DNA of 64,000 nt from Bradysia coprophila (GCF_014529535.1 NW_023503493.1:19996001-20060000); one strand, 5' to 3'. Counted from the stretch's first letter, positions 36,122-48,162 are shown. Made by a program: numbers and translations. Notes: generated by a model from the letters alone, not told the origin.

Positions 36122-36950
36122 TTTTTTCTCCTTCAGCACAAAAAAAAATTATAATTTTCGCTTATTATCAAAAGAAATTGGAAAATCACAAATAGCTTTG
36201 TATGATATGCTTCGTCATTGGCATAACCGAAATCACTAAAATTGCAAGATCTTTCATATTAAAATCGTTTTTGAAAATGAAAATTTTCGTTCCAAATCTT
36301 TTTCCAAACAATCATTAATTTTGGGAAGTACATACAACATGCTTTTTTTCCTTCTGATTCACAGACGATTTATTCACTTTTAAATCGACGTCGCGTTGCC
36401 GATAATACGATTCGACTGAGTAGAAAGATTGAAAAAAAAAATTAAAAATAAATTTTTATGTTGCGGTACAATTCGTTTGCAAACAGATGAAATCACGGTT
36501 ACATTTATTTAATATAATTTCCGCACTGTGTGTGATGTGTGTATTCCACTATGGATCCATAAAATGTAAATAAACCGAATGGGCATATGGGAAAAGTTGT
36601 GAGGGAAAAAATATAATCGGACGATAGAAAAGTTGAAATGGTTCGACTGTCGACTTTTTACTGGTAATAATAAATTTTCAAGTTCGTATGTGCATTTTCA
36701 AATTAGACACAAAAAGTGTAATACATGTTTTTCTTGGTGGTCGTGGTGTGTTGATAGATGTAATTGGCTTGCAAATATGCTTTCGATTTTATTGATTTAC
36801 GAATCGAACGTAAACAAGTTGAAGCAATGAAGTTAGTGATATCTAACTTATTTACTTATTTAAATGTATGCGAAAATGGAACGACAAATTTATCCTTGGA
36901 CGCTTTTTAATAAGAACCATTGTAAAATGGCATAAGTGAGTATCGGTTAC
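36122..36950. other. Region upstream of Sur
   Basis: Presumed 5'UTR and promoter area of Sur on the - strand. AT-rich; I see no motif strong enough to call and no ORF with recognisable content. Confidence 0.35.
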
Positions 36951-38584
36951 AAGGCCCGTCATTGGGAAATGACAGGACAGTTTCCCGAAAATGTATGGAA
37001 AATTTTATCACAAAAATTCATCGAAACGAGCCGTCAGAACAGTCGGAGCGTTTGCTGCGACTGAGCCCCGTACGAACCCGTACATCTATAGTGCACGTGA
37101 CCCTAGTTCGTCCATAGCCCTACTCTTCCCGTAAACGTCGGTAAAGTAAAATTCTTATGAAATTTGTACGTCTTAAAAATTGCGCATAGCGCAATTACGA
37201 AGCCCCGTACGATGTTCCTTTCAAACGTAACACAAATTTCAAATTGACCTACAATTTCCTCAGTCCTATATTAACCTATATTTACCTATAAATAAACAAT
37301 TTACCGATAAATATGCTAGTATATAGCTCAAAATAACTATCTATACCGTTATATAGCTCAATATACTATATATATTTATATATAGATATCCATATTTGGG
37401 ATCCTTGAAACACCACACACACATAACCAATCACTGATCAATAACTTTGTAAGAATTATTTTCACCGATTTATATTGTTTTTACAAAAATCCAAAATGGC
37501 GGCCGACGGCCATTTTGTTAGGAGGTGGAAAGTAGTACGGCTGCTTTACATTCGTTAGTACCTTTCAAACAAAAAAACATTCATGAAATTTGGTCAAATT
37601 TTACTCGAGATATTAACAAAAAACACCACCTTCACTCTACGGCCGAGTAGCCTCATATAAGCTCACTCCAAGAGACCTAGCTCACGCTCCGGTGAACCGA
37701 ATTTCATGAAATTTCCCTGATTGGTACGGTCAATACCCATCTAATAAAGATTTCTATCTAAATCCGTTCAAATTTGGCCAACCTACAAGCAAAAACGGCT
37801 TGCCGCCCTGTACCTAGTTCACACCAAGGGGTCTAACTCACGAGTCGGTCATCCAATTTCCATAAACTTTTTTTTCGTCGATCGGTATTGTAAATACCTT
37901 TCATTTGACGTATCACTTACAAGTGTAGCCTTTAAATGGCAAGAGATATCTTCGGAAAACGTTAAATCACTTATGAGGCCCCAGCTCGGGAGGGGTCGCC
38001 CATCTTCGAACTTAGCCTCACTATTTTGACTATCTTTCAGGGAAAAAAACATTTTTTGAAATCGGATTTGATTTACTCAAGATATCGACGTGACAGACAG
38101 ACGGCCCAAATTTTTATTGCGAATTCGTCATCTATGAACATAGGCAAACACTTTGCCCTTACCGTCTGCTTTGAATTCCATCAATTACACACGGCATCGT
38201 AATCCTATAAGCCCCTTCGTACTTCGTACGGGGCTAAAAATTCAAAGAAACTCACCTCTTATGCTTTCCATTGTATTCGGGCATAGTCTTTTTAGGTCGC
38301 CAAGGCATATTTGAACACTAAACATTTTTTACTCGATGCAAAAACAAAAAGTTTTTTTTTGTTTTGTCGCGACAAAATATTTCGACACAATTGTGACACT
38401 CCGTTACTATAAGTACTAGAATGAATGTTTGCTGTGTTCACTTCGGCGGTGCCCGAAGACTATGCCCGAATGCAGTGGAAAGCATAAGAGGTGAGTTTCT
38501 TTGTATTTTTTTGGTGAATTTTTGTGATAAAATTTTCAATACATTTTCGGGAAACTGTCCTGTTATTTCTCAATGACGGGCCTT
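36951..38584. mobile_element. TIR element interrupted by a second element
   Basis: Left end AAGGCCCGTCATTG at 36951, right end CAATGACGGGCCTT ending 38584. About 70 bp of similar inverted sequence follows each (gacagtttcccgaaaatgta, aattttatcacaaaaattca). A further internal inverted pair reads aaagaaactcacctcttatg near 38245 and cataagaggtgagtttcttt near 38482. The left arm is split from its continuation by the element at 37026-38235. No transposase ORF; no clear target duplication. Confidence 0.75.
37026..38235. mobile_element. Inserted repeat element, copy 1 (1.2 kb)
   Basis: Runs from acgagccgtcagaacagtcg to cttcgtacggggct. A second copy lies inverted at 40295-41404. It sits inside the TIR element 36951-38584: aaaattca occurs on its left and aaattca on its right, a possible short target duplication. 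It contains an AT-rich tatatagctca tract (37311-37400) that copy 2 lacks. No coding capacity seen. Confidence 0.75.
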
Positions 38585-38614
38585 AGCTTATTCATATGAA
38601 ATCCGAAACAATAT

Positions 38615-39300
38615 TTTCCGCCACAGAGACATTTCAACCGGTCTCCAAAATAAAAAAAAATATTTTCTGCAAGAGAGACGTCTCCACCGGTCTAAAAAAT
38701 CCGGAACAACATTTTCTACCACAGAGACGTTTCAACCAGTCTCCAAAATCAAAACAAAAAAAAATCTGCAAAACAACATTTTCTACCACAGAGACGTTTC
38801 AACCGCTCTAAAATAAAAAGAAAAAATCTGAAAAAAAGAGACGTCTCATACATTTTCTACCACATAGACGTTTCAACCGGTCTCCAAAATCCCAAAATAA
38901 TATTTTCTATTGAAGAGACGGCTCTACCGATCTCCACAATTCGAAAACATATTTTCTGTTAAAGAGACCACTCATCCAGTCTCGCACTGTTAGCAAAAAG
39001 ACTATTCGTTCAGTCTCAAGCTATCTAGAGATATAACTGCTACGTGACCATTCATCCAGTCTCGCATAGTTCACCCATAAATGTTAGCAAAGAGACTACT
39101 TGTTAAGTCTCAAGCGATCTGGAGATATGACTGCAACGAGACCACTCATCCAGGCTCGCACAGTTCACCCATAAATGTTAGCAAAGAGACTAATCGTTCT
39201 GTCTCAAGCGACCTGAAAACACATCAACAATGAGACCACTCATCCAGCCTCACAAAGTTTGCCAAAGAAAAGAGACTACTCGTTCGGTCCAATGCATTCT
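38615..39300. repeat. GAGAC/GTCTC tandem repeat block
   Basis: First part (about 38615-38950): repeats around (ca)gagacgtttcaacc(g/a)gtctccaaaat, about 50-90 bp apart. Second part (about 38950-39300): a 94-bp unit starting gttagcaaagagactac (39083, 39177), with gagaccactcatccagtctc alternating. Each unit carries GAGAC and its reverse complement GTCTC about 15 bp apart. Confidence 0.8.
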
Positions 39301-40294
39301 CATTCGTTCATCCGAAATGTGTATAGCACAAAAAAAAATATTTTGAGACCAGATTTAGAATTCCAGCAATTTTGAGACTGGAATTAGACCGTTGAGAATA
39401 CGTTTTACCGACATTTTACCCCGGGCACGAGTTCAATTTTACACTATTGTAATTGGGGCTAAAGAATTTGTGGCGAATAACTGGAAATGAGTCGCTCTGA
39501 ACTCTCAATGACTTAAAGACGACAACAAGGAGATCAGGAACCATAAGTCTCAGGGAAGCGAGTTATCGACTCGGGACTCTCAAGGAAGTTCTTGTTATTG
39601 AAGGTCGAAATATAAAGAAAGTAAGATGAAGTTTTACATAAAACCTATTTTTCAATTTGATTTGCTAAAATTTTCCAAGATTTTCTGAAATTTTCTAAAG
39701 TTTTCCAAAATTAGCTAAAAACATTTTTTGGAAAATTTTAGCGAATTTAGCAAAACAATTTTCCAAAAAAATGCTATGTTTCAGTCTGAAATGTTTACTT
39801 CTCCCATGCCATTCGTCCAACTATTAAAATTCTCAGTCTCCAAATTTATCGTTACGTTACATACCTTCGTACATTATACGTGTCATACGAGTCACTCCCT
39901 TTACCTTAAGCATATATTTACATGATTGCTCTTCAAGCAACATTTCAAAACATTTACCATACACATTGAATTGAATGTCTTGTGCTAATATTTTATGTTC
40001 GACGAAACATCGATTGACACTTAATTTCATAGATATGTCGCTGCTACCCTTTCCCTTCATATTTCCTTGTTATTTTCTGATTTCAATAATCATTTACCAC
40101 ATATTTGTCGGGTTCACGTGTCATTACTCGCATTATATTGTTGTTCACCTCGTAACAGAAATTCTTATAAGTTGTTATCGGCTATCTGTTACAACAGCAT
40201 ACGTGCCGTCGTTATTATGTTATATTATAGGCTTTGATACGACACACATATGTCACAGCAAATATTTACCATTTTTTTGCTCTTCAGATTTTTT
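39301..40294. other. Intergenic, no gene seen
   Basis: Includes a homology-poor AT-rich stretch with ttttccaaaatt/aattttggaaaa repeats at 39660-39770. The ORF 39975-40325 is hydrophobic by composition only, overlaps the next repeat element and lacks any recognisable domain. Confidence 0.4.
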
Positions 40295-41404
40295 AGCCCC
40301 GTACGAAGTACGAAGGGGCTTATAGGATTACGATGCCGTGTGTAATTGATGGAATTCGAAGCAGACGGTAAGGGCAAAGTGTTTGCCTATGTTCATAGAT
40401 AACGAATCCGCAATAAAAATTTTGTCTGTCCGTCTGTCCGTCTGTCCTTCTGTCCGTCTGTCCGTCTGTCCGTCTGTCCGTCTGTCCGTCTGTCACGTCG
40501 ATATCTTGAGTAAATCAAATCCGATTTCAAAAATTTTTTTTTCCCCTGAAAGGTAGTTGAAATAGTGAGGCTAAGTTCGAAGATGGGCGATTTTGGGTCG
40601 ACCCCTCCAGAGCTGGGGCCCCATAAGTGCTTTAACGTTTTCCAAAGATTTCTCTGGCCATTTAAAGGCTACACTTGTAAGTGATACATCAAATGAAAGG
40701 TATTTACAATACCTATCCACAAAAAAAAAGTTTATGGAAATTGGATGACCGACTCGTGAGTTAGACCCCTTGGTGTGAACTAGGTACAGGGCGGCAAGCC
40801 GTTTTTGCTTGTAGGTTAGTCATATTTGAACGGATTTAGATGGATTTTGATTTATTAGATAGGTATTGACCGTACCAATCAGGGAAAAAAAAGTTTATGA
40901 AATTCGGTTTACCGGAGCGTGAGCTAGCTCTCTTGGAGTGAGCTTATATGTGGCTACTCGGCCGTACAGTGAAGGTGGTGTTTTTTGTTAATATCTCGAG
41001 TAAAATTTAACCGAATTTCATGAATTTTTTTTTGTTTGAAAGGTACTAACGAATGTAAAGCAGCCGTTGTACTTTCCACCTCCTAACAAAATGGCCGTCG
41101 GCCGCCATTTTGGATTTTTGTAAAATCAATATAAATAGGTGAAAATGATAATTCCAAAATCACTGATCAGTGGGAAGTGTAGTTTGTGTTACTTTTGAAA
41201 GGAACGTCGTACGGGGCTTCGTAATTGCGCTATGCGCAATTTTTAAGACGTACACATTGCATAAGAATTTTACGACGTTTACGGGCGCAATAGGCTTACG
41301 GTAAGAGTAGGGCGACGGACGAAGTAGGGTCACGTGCGCAATAGATGTACGGGTTTGTACGGGGCTCAGTCGCAGCAAACGCTCCGACTGTTCTGACGGC
41401 TCGT
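40295..41404. mobile_element. Inserted repeat element, copy 2 (1.1 kb, inverted)
   Basis: Reverse-complement copy of 37026-38235: it starts agccccgtacgaagtacgaa and ends ctgttctgacggctcgt. It carries a (GTCTGTCC)n tract at 40423-40494 where copy 1 has only a short tract. No ORF of interest. Together with copy 1 it forms a 2-kb-spaced inverted pair. Confidence 0.8.
40423..40494. repeat. (GTCTGTCC)n microsatellite
   Basis: About nine copies of gtctgtcc with one cttc variant, inside the repeat element at 40295-41404. The other copy of the element lacks the expansion. Confidence 0.9.
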
Positions 41405-43496
41405 TTTTCGTTTGGTTCGGCTATATGAATGAAGTAAATTTTTCGGAACTACAGTGTGACCGCTGTGCAAAGCGTTCAACCGCAATATAGGTGAATATTG
41501 ATTTTAAAAACTATTCAAAATACCCTCGGACAGCGATTGAAATAATACGAATTGTGTTTTGTGTTGCATATGCCTTCATGTTTTTGTGGTTGCACATGGT
41601 TTTTTTTCATTATTTTAAAAGATTAACAATTAATGTATTTGCTGCCGGATGAGCAAATATTCAGTTATTTCCTCAGTATTTGATATTTTCTATAGAACCC
41701 TCACCACAAAATAGAAATGCATGTCTTTGGTGTTTTTTTTTCTTTCTTAAATTTCAACAGTTCCACTTCTCACAACATGTTGCACACACTTTTAACACAT
41801 TACGCCAGTTCCCTCTCTACGCGTACGCGTGTAAAGTAAATCCGATTATGAAGGTAATCATACTAATATGCGAAATGTGTGGGACTAAGAAAAACATAGA
41901 GTCGCATGAAAGCTAGTAAGTACTTTGAGGTGGGTGTATATTGTTCTAACACTAAGTTTCTTTGGAAATTACTTAGTTGCAATTGTCATTTACAAAACTA
42001 AAGACAAGTTGAAAATCCAGTTTCATTGTGAAGCTTATTCTTTCAAACATCCGACGAAAACACTTGAGTATTGGTTTTTATCCCGAGTTCTGAAATGTTC
42101 TTTATTTATTACATGCTAATGTGAGGTTAAAAGGTCAGGCTTAAAGGTTAAAAAAGAGGACTCTTGACTTGTACACATACTTGAACTAACTATACTTGAG
42201 TTAAATTCTCCTTCTTGGTGCCTTTCACAGCCAATATTTTCATGAAATTTTATTTAACAAAAGCCAAGAGATACGACCAGTTTCAACTCAAAGGGACCAC
42301 TTACAAATTCTTCGAAATGAATTCGATTATTTTCAATCGATCGATTATGTTGAATTCTTGTTTATACTAAACAAATCTATTTGCCGACAAATTCTATTTA
42401 TTTTCTTTAACTAAAAGTTATGTAAAAAAAAAAACTGTGTGCTCTTTTGTAGAACTGCAGGCAGATGTTTATGAACGTGAACAAATAAACATGCGGTGTA
42501 TTATCCAATTTCAATTCTATTATAATCGAAAACTAAGTTTTTTCTCCTTTTTTCCATTTCAATCAAAGTGGAACCTTCGACTGTTACGTCTGTTTTCCCC
42601 ATTGTGTCGGTTATATAAACGTAGCTACGTGTGTACATGTATTATAATCTTAGTAGTTAGCCTTTTTTAATGAAATATGAGAAGGGAAGTTGAAGTATGA
42701 ACATTCCCCGCACTTATGTACAGATTTTGTAAAGCTTAACAGCACTTAAACTTGGCTGTAGTGATGTCAATGTAGCCGCAAATGCGAATTATCAGAGCTA
42801 ATAGTTTGAGCAACTTGTAATGATAAAGTGAAAACTTATATATAAAGCGATTACTTCTGTTGTCACATCAGCATCAGCACTTATAGTTGAAGAATAAGAG
42901 CATTTCAGTATAAAGAATAAATGACAGGGAACAGCAGAAAGTTAATTTGGAATGATATCAAAGGCAGAAATGTGCTTCCTTTTACATGCTTATGCGCGAT
43001 AAGGTGCACTTTTAAAAAGTTTTTGTCACTGTTGGAATGAAAATGCACTTACTGTGCACAAGCATCTAATAGTTATTTACGTATCTGTTGTGGACGGTAG
43101 ATTTAAGGCGGATTTGCGAGCTGAAGGCCCGAACGAAGTGAGACAACAGATACGTATACAACTTTTCATGTAAGGGGTAGAAAACCCGAGATAACTTTTG
43201 CAAATCCTCCATGGAAAATATCTTACGTAAGTGCTTGTAAGTTATTGTAAGTTATTGTTTGGCTTGTGTGATTAATCCACTTGCCACCTCACCAAACTTG
43301 CAAGAAAACTACTCAAGCAAATACTGGGACAGGTGCTATTTTCTAATGGTGACCAATATTAGGAAATAGTGCGCCAATAGAAGGAAATAGTTCGACAATA
43401 GAAATAAATAGTGCGCCGGATAGAAGTCCGCCAATGTATGCGCCAATATAAGTAGATCAAACAGTGTTTGCTTGTAAATTGTTCTAAAAAGAATTA
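41405..43496. other. Intergenic, no gene seen
   Basis: AT-rich. A short inverted pair, tacgtatctgttgt (about 43079) and acaacagatacgta (about 43143), frames a GC-richer segment, probably a decayed repeat. No ORF with recognisable domains. Confidence 0.4.
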
Positions 43497-43621
43497 CAGT
43501 GAACGACATCTCAAATGTCTCACTGTCAAATTTTTCTGAGAATTTTATTGTGTCATTGCAAATTCACAATGACATTCTCGGAAAAAAAATGACAGTGAGA
43601 CATTTGAGATGTCGTTCACTG
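43497..43621. mobile_element. 125-bp hairpin MITE with TA target site
   Basis: Starts CAGTGAACGACATCTCAAAT and ends with its reverse complement. Both sides are flanked by TA (43495-43496, 43622-43623). The arms cover almost the entire element with a short loop around cattgcaaattcacaatg. Size and TA duplication fit a Tc1/mariner-related MITE. Confidence 0.88.
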
Positions 43622-43836
43622 TATAATTTTCGAATTGCAAACAATTTCGTATACTTGAAGTCAGAACGATCTCTTTATCACATCCGGTCTTTTGTGTTCT
43701 TTCAATGTTTAGCTAAAACACACATTCAGTTTTGTTAAAATTACCAATTCCAAACATCAAATAGCCAAAAACAATAAAATTGTCAGAATTTATCACCACG
43801 AAAGGGCACAGTCATTGGTTTTTTGTCATAAATTAT

Positions 43837-44094
43837 TCACATCGATTGACCGGTTAAATCATTCTCTTTTTCCCACAAATACAGACAACTATTTACACTA
43901 TTCTTAGCCACGGTTAAAACCGATTTTGTGTTTTGGCTTGGACGTCTATTGTTTCCGCTTTTAAGATATATAGAGAATAAATTTTGTTTATTTTTTTCAA
44001 TTCTATCCGTTGAATCCGCTGAATGCCCATGAATTTCATTAGCTATACTTTGGAGTAATAAAAGAAAGAACACAAATATTTTAATGGTAAGCAC
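43837..44094 (-). CDS. Possible small secreted peptide, 85 aa
   Basis: Single-exon ORF with a good N-terminal signal sequence (MLTIKIFVFFLLLLQSIA) followed by a polar, basic mature part with one cysteine and an NNRRPS stretch. There is no stop or frameshift. I recognise no family, and the region around it is intergenic and repeat-rich, so it may be a chance ORF. A secreted signalling or effector peptide is the most the sequence allows. Confidence 0.35.
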   Translation of the reverse strand: MLTIKIFVFFLLLLQSIANEIHGHSADSTDRIEKNKQNLFSIYLKSGNNRRPSQNTKSVLTVAKNSVNSCLYLWEKENDLTGQSM

Positions 44095-45080
44095 ATAGAT
44101 TTAGATAATCTTTATGATGATCTTCTAAATAGAAACAGTAACATGTAAAACCAGGAATATAGTATTTTTGTTAACCTCTAAGGTGAAATATTTTATGGAG
44201 AAAAGATACTTAATAGCTTAATTGTACACATCCAAGGCTTTTATCGTGTTTTATGTAGCAATGGATTTGTGTGTTTGGGGATGTGCTCTTACATTAATTA
44301 ACCCAGGTATTTGCAGTCACTTTGAAGATCATGTATCTGATTCAATAACCGTTTATATTATAGCGGAATTCGTTGATTAAAAATTTTCCTGGATTTTCTT
44401 TCCTGCGGAATTGTTGACCTTTTAGAATGGGCATATCAATGTTGGCCATTAAGTTTGTTTGAAGTAGTTGCTGCCAGCTACTATTTTTATCTACCTAGGT
44501 GAAATAACAGCAGTGAAAAAGTGCTATTATTTCGCCGTCGGTAGATAAAATAGCGTATTCACCTTGACTTTCGTAATAACAAGCTTGCCCTTGTGGGCTC
44601 ACCCATGAGATTATTTGAACGTGAGGAATTTTAACTTGAATGATCACGAATGAAAATCAAGTCCTAATCCTCCCTTTTCTCTCTCCTAGACACGGTTCAT
44701 TGTACACCAGAGAACAGCCTCACATTCCTTCTCACCTCCGGCAATTTGTGTACGATGAACTTTGTCAGTGGTGGGGCCACTACTTGCATTACTTTGACTT
44801 ATATACCAGGGACGAGCCAAGGTAACTAACTCAACCACCGTTGTTCGATCTATGTGGTCGGACTAACTACTTTCATAATATCTTCATTTCTTATCAGGGC
44901 CTATTATGTAGAATTTTCGGGTAAATTTTGTGAATTTCGTGAATTTTGTAAATTTTGTGAATTTTGCAAATTTTTGTGAATTTTGCAAATTTTTGTGAAT
45001 TTAGGAGAATTGCATTGAGTAAATGCATGTTCAAAATACGTTTATTTTGTTACTCATCGTAAAAGTCAGCTAGATATTTG

Positions 45081-45486
45081 CACGGAAAAAAAAAGAAATA
45101 TTCAATACCAATTTAATGTAAAAAATTGGTATCGAATATATAAATATTTGTGGCGAATATATTAGATAAACATTTGTAGCAAATAATTAACTATATTCGT
45201 TACAAATATATAAATATTTGTCCGAAATATATTTAATTATTTGCCACAAATATTTTTTTAATAATTCGTCATAAATAATTAAATATATTTGTAACAAATA
45301 TTTACATATTTGCTACAAATATTTATATATTTGTAACGAATATATTTTGAAATAATTTGTCACAAATAATTAAATATAATTGTGACAAGCAAATTACCTG
45401 AAATTTTGTGACAAATATAAATATATTTGTCACAACTATAAATATATTTCTAGCAAACAGTTCTTTCCAAATCTTTTTTTTCCGTG
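45081..45486. mobile_element. Nested MITE rich in ATATTTGTNACAAATAT
   Basis: Ends CACGGAAAAAAAA (left) and TTTTTTTTCCGTG (right). The interior is many inverted copies of atatttgt(a/c)acaaatat, so the single strand could fold along its entire length. No clear target duplication. Confidence 0.65.
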
Positions 45487-45711
45487 TGGAAATAGTCAGC
45501 TGACAGTCGAGGGTCAGATCATACTACTAGTAGGTAAAGTGTCGTATAATACACGGGCGACAGTTTGATATATTGTATCAATGTGACTGAAATTACCTCG
45601 GACTGATGCATTTGGAGACTTTGACTTCCATGTATACAAGATCTTAAATAGGCACCGGTACTTAGCTAAAATTGTAGCCTACATTTGCGTGTTTCGGATT
45701 TCCTTTTTAAT

Positions 45712-45978
45712 GATATCTTTTCATCAGAATCCTTTTTGAAAAATGTACGACCGCGATTCCCGCCACGAATGCGTTAGCTTTAAATAAAAATTAGTTTCGG
45801 TTGTAGTCGTTTGACTAGCTCTGAGAAAAATGAGCATTTTAACGAAATTTATATAAACTTCTCATTGTTTTCAGAGCTGGTCAAACTGCTACAACCAAAT
45901 CTATTTTCTGTTGAAAGCTAACACAGTCGTGGTCGGAATTGTGGTATTTTTGAAAAAGCATTCTGGTGGAAAGACATC
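45712..45978. repeat. Decayed hairpin repeat
   Basis: The left arm (gatatcttttcatcagaat, ggttgtagtcgtttgac) pairs imperfectly with the right arm (ggtcaaactgctacaacc, attctggtggaaagacatc). About 267 bp with a loop near aaatttatataaac. Confidence 0.65.
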
Positions 45979-46975
45979 ATCAAAAATAAACTAAAATCCA
46001 GTAATTAAAAAACGCCCAAATGTATGCTTTTCAGCAAAGTACAAGTGCCTCTTAATTAATTATAATTTATTCGCTATCCCATCCGGTGCTATGAAGTAAT
46101 TTATTAATTCGAGATCAATTTGTGAACTCGCGATCTCACTCTGGTATTTCAAGCAACTTGTTTTGGATAGGGCTCGGACCAGATAAAATTTAGATAAGGC
46201 GAAACTAAGCACAATCTACCATAGAGAGCTTGAGTGCTTGATCGAAACTGGGAAAGATTTATGGGTGGAGATTGTATCTTTGCATTACATATGCTGGTAC
46301 AGTTCGGTAGGTCGTTTTGATTCACAGATACAATATGAAATCTAATGAAACAGTAAGAACTGTTCTTCGGCTCGGATATGAAAGCTCTACACTAAATAAC
46401 AGTTTCTACAGCTTTTCGTGTATTTTTGATTTTTTATTACACTTGTTAGTTCGACTCATATCACAAAATTGATTCCTCATGTAATGGAATTACTTTGCAC
46501 CCAATGTACTCTACTATTACTATTACGTACAACTTGCGACATGTAAATGCGTCATTAACTACGTCCTTGGAATTTTTTTTTCTTCGCGAGCTTGTAAAGC
46601 ATAGTAAATAACTGCTTGAAAATTTATTGTCTTGACTAGTGGGATTGTAGCGAGAGCCGAGGTCAATTTCCCACTTTCCACGTTCCTTTCCAAGCAACTA
46701 AAAACTCCGGACGAAATAAGTTTTGTAAGTATTCCGTTTTGTACACGCACACGGAGCATTGAAAGTGCTTCCGACTGAGAATGCTCGCAAAATTATAAAT
46801 TTTACGGTGACAGGCTCGGCTCCCTTGTTTGAAAAAATTAGTTCGTCTCTTGCCTCAACTTTTTTTAATCTCCACTCAGTGCTTATCTTGACCCGATGAA
46901 TCTGATGAATTAGAAATTAACCCGAACGACCCACAAGGTTATACTTCGAAAGTTACCGGGTTGTCGTTATTGCAT

Positions 46976-47020
46976 CTTGCATCATACTTGCATCATACTT
47001 GCATCATACTTGCATCATAG
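46976..47020. repeat. Short tandem repeat catcatacttg
   Basis: Three copies of gcatcatactt in a row between gcatcttgc and catcatagta. Inside the 44895-47844 element. Confidence 0.8.
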
Positions 47021-48107
47021 TAACAATAATAACACGGATAATTTAATTTCGTTAAGAAATTTACGTTACCGCTCCTTTCTTTCTATTTTCTTGCATAGTA
47101 CACCTTTCATTTTCTGTCTTACATTCGTAGATATGCTTTGATTGATTTTACCTTTCTCACCTTTCTTTTTGATCCACCAGTCACTACCATACATTTTCTG
47201 CCTCATTTTCTATTGTAGAAACTAGAAACCATTTCACAAAACTACACTTTTGATCTCATCTCTGGTCTAAATTGGACTGTACTGTACTTACTACTGTTGA
47301 ATTTATTGTTTAATATCTTCCCGACAAAAAAGAGTCTGGTCGTAAAATTGGTTGCGATTTACTCGATTTATACACAGAAATTTTATGCCTTGGTAGCCCG
47401 ATTTTCACACACTCCGAGGGATGTAGCTCGCGACCCACTCACACGACTTTCATACTTTTCTTTCCTTCGATTCGTACCGCCATGCCTTACATTTGAGGAT
47501 CACTTACTATAGAGTTTATTCTTCCATTGATGTACACGAAAAACCATTGAAAACCCTGTTAAACTACAGCCATTTCGACCTGCAGTATCTCATGAACGGG
47601 AAAAAAAACTCTGTTTGGAAAATTTGTTCGTCTTCACAAACTCAAACATCACATTTGCCATAGCACTCTCAAGCACCGAAGTTGACTTTGACGTGACCCA
47701 AGCTTTCATAAATGGTTCGTGAATTTCGTAAATTTTGTGAATTTTGCAAATTTTGTGAATTTTGCAAATTTTGTGAATTTTGCAAATTTTGTGAATTTGG
47801 TGAATTTTGCAAATTCGTGAATTAATTTTACATAATAGGCCCTGTTTCTTGTTCAATATATAAATTACCTGTTCGCACACATAATTGTTACCTGTCGCCC
47901 CGAGTCGGTGTTGATGTTTGTTTTCGCAAGCTCGCATTACTGATGTCATTTCATACTTGTGTGCATTCGCTGTGTGCATCCGTATCGTCTTAAGCTTATC
48001 ATCCGTTCATTCGTTTGTGATCGTGGTGTGTCTTGTGACAGTCGTATGAAACCTCAGATCAGCAAGCCATTCACTATCGTCGCGTCTTTACAAGTGACAT
48101 CGTTTGC

Positions 48108-48160
48108 GATTATTCTGTTAGAACTCAGTGAAGTGATTATTCTGTTATAACTCAGTGAAG
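48108..48160 (+). repeat. Tandem duplication just upstream of the kinase relic
   Basis: ttattctgttagaactcagt and ttattctgttataactcagt repeat with a 27-bp period and end 3 nt before the ATG at 48163. A duplicated leader or promoter segment. Confidence 0.8.
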
Positions 48161-48162
48161 CC

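Larger units (their letters stand above)
44895..47844. mobile_element. 2.95-kb hAT-like non-autonomous element
   Basis: Terminal repeats CAGGGCCTATTATGTA (left) and TACATAATAGGCCCTG (right). Flanking 8-bp repeats tttcttat (44887-44894) and tttcttgt (47845-47852) differ at one base, as for an old hAT insertion. Next to each end are (gtgaattttgcaaattt)n repeats (44930-45000; 47716-47820). No transposase ORF was found. Other repeats (45081-45486, 45712-45978) lie inside. Confidence 0.78.

Noticed and set aside
39975..40325. 116-codon hydrophobic + strand ORF
   Set aside because: Its 3' end lies in the repeat element at 40295. The hydrophobicity reflects T-rich DNA and no family pattern is visible.
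47590..47979. 129-codon - strand ORF with KICKIH repeats
   Set aside because: The peptide repeat is the translation of the (gtgaattttgcaaa)n repeat at the end of the hAT-like element.
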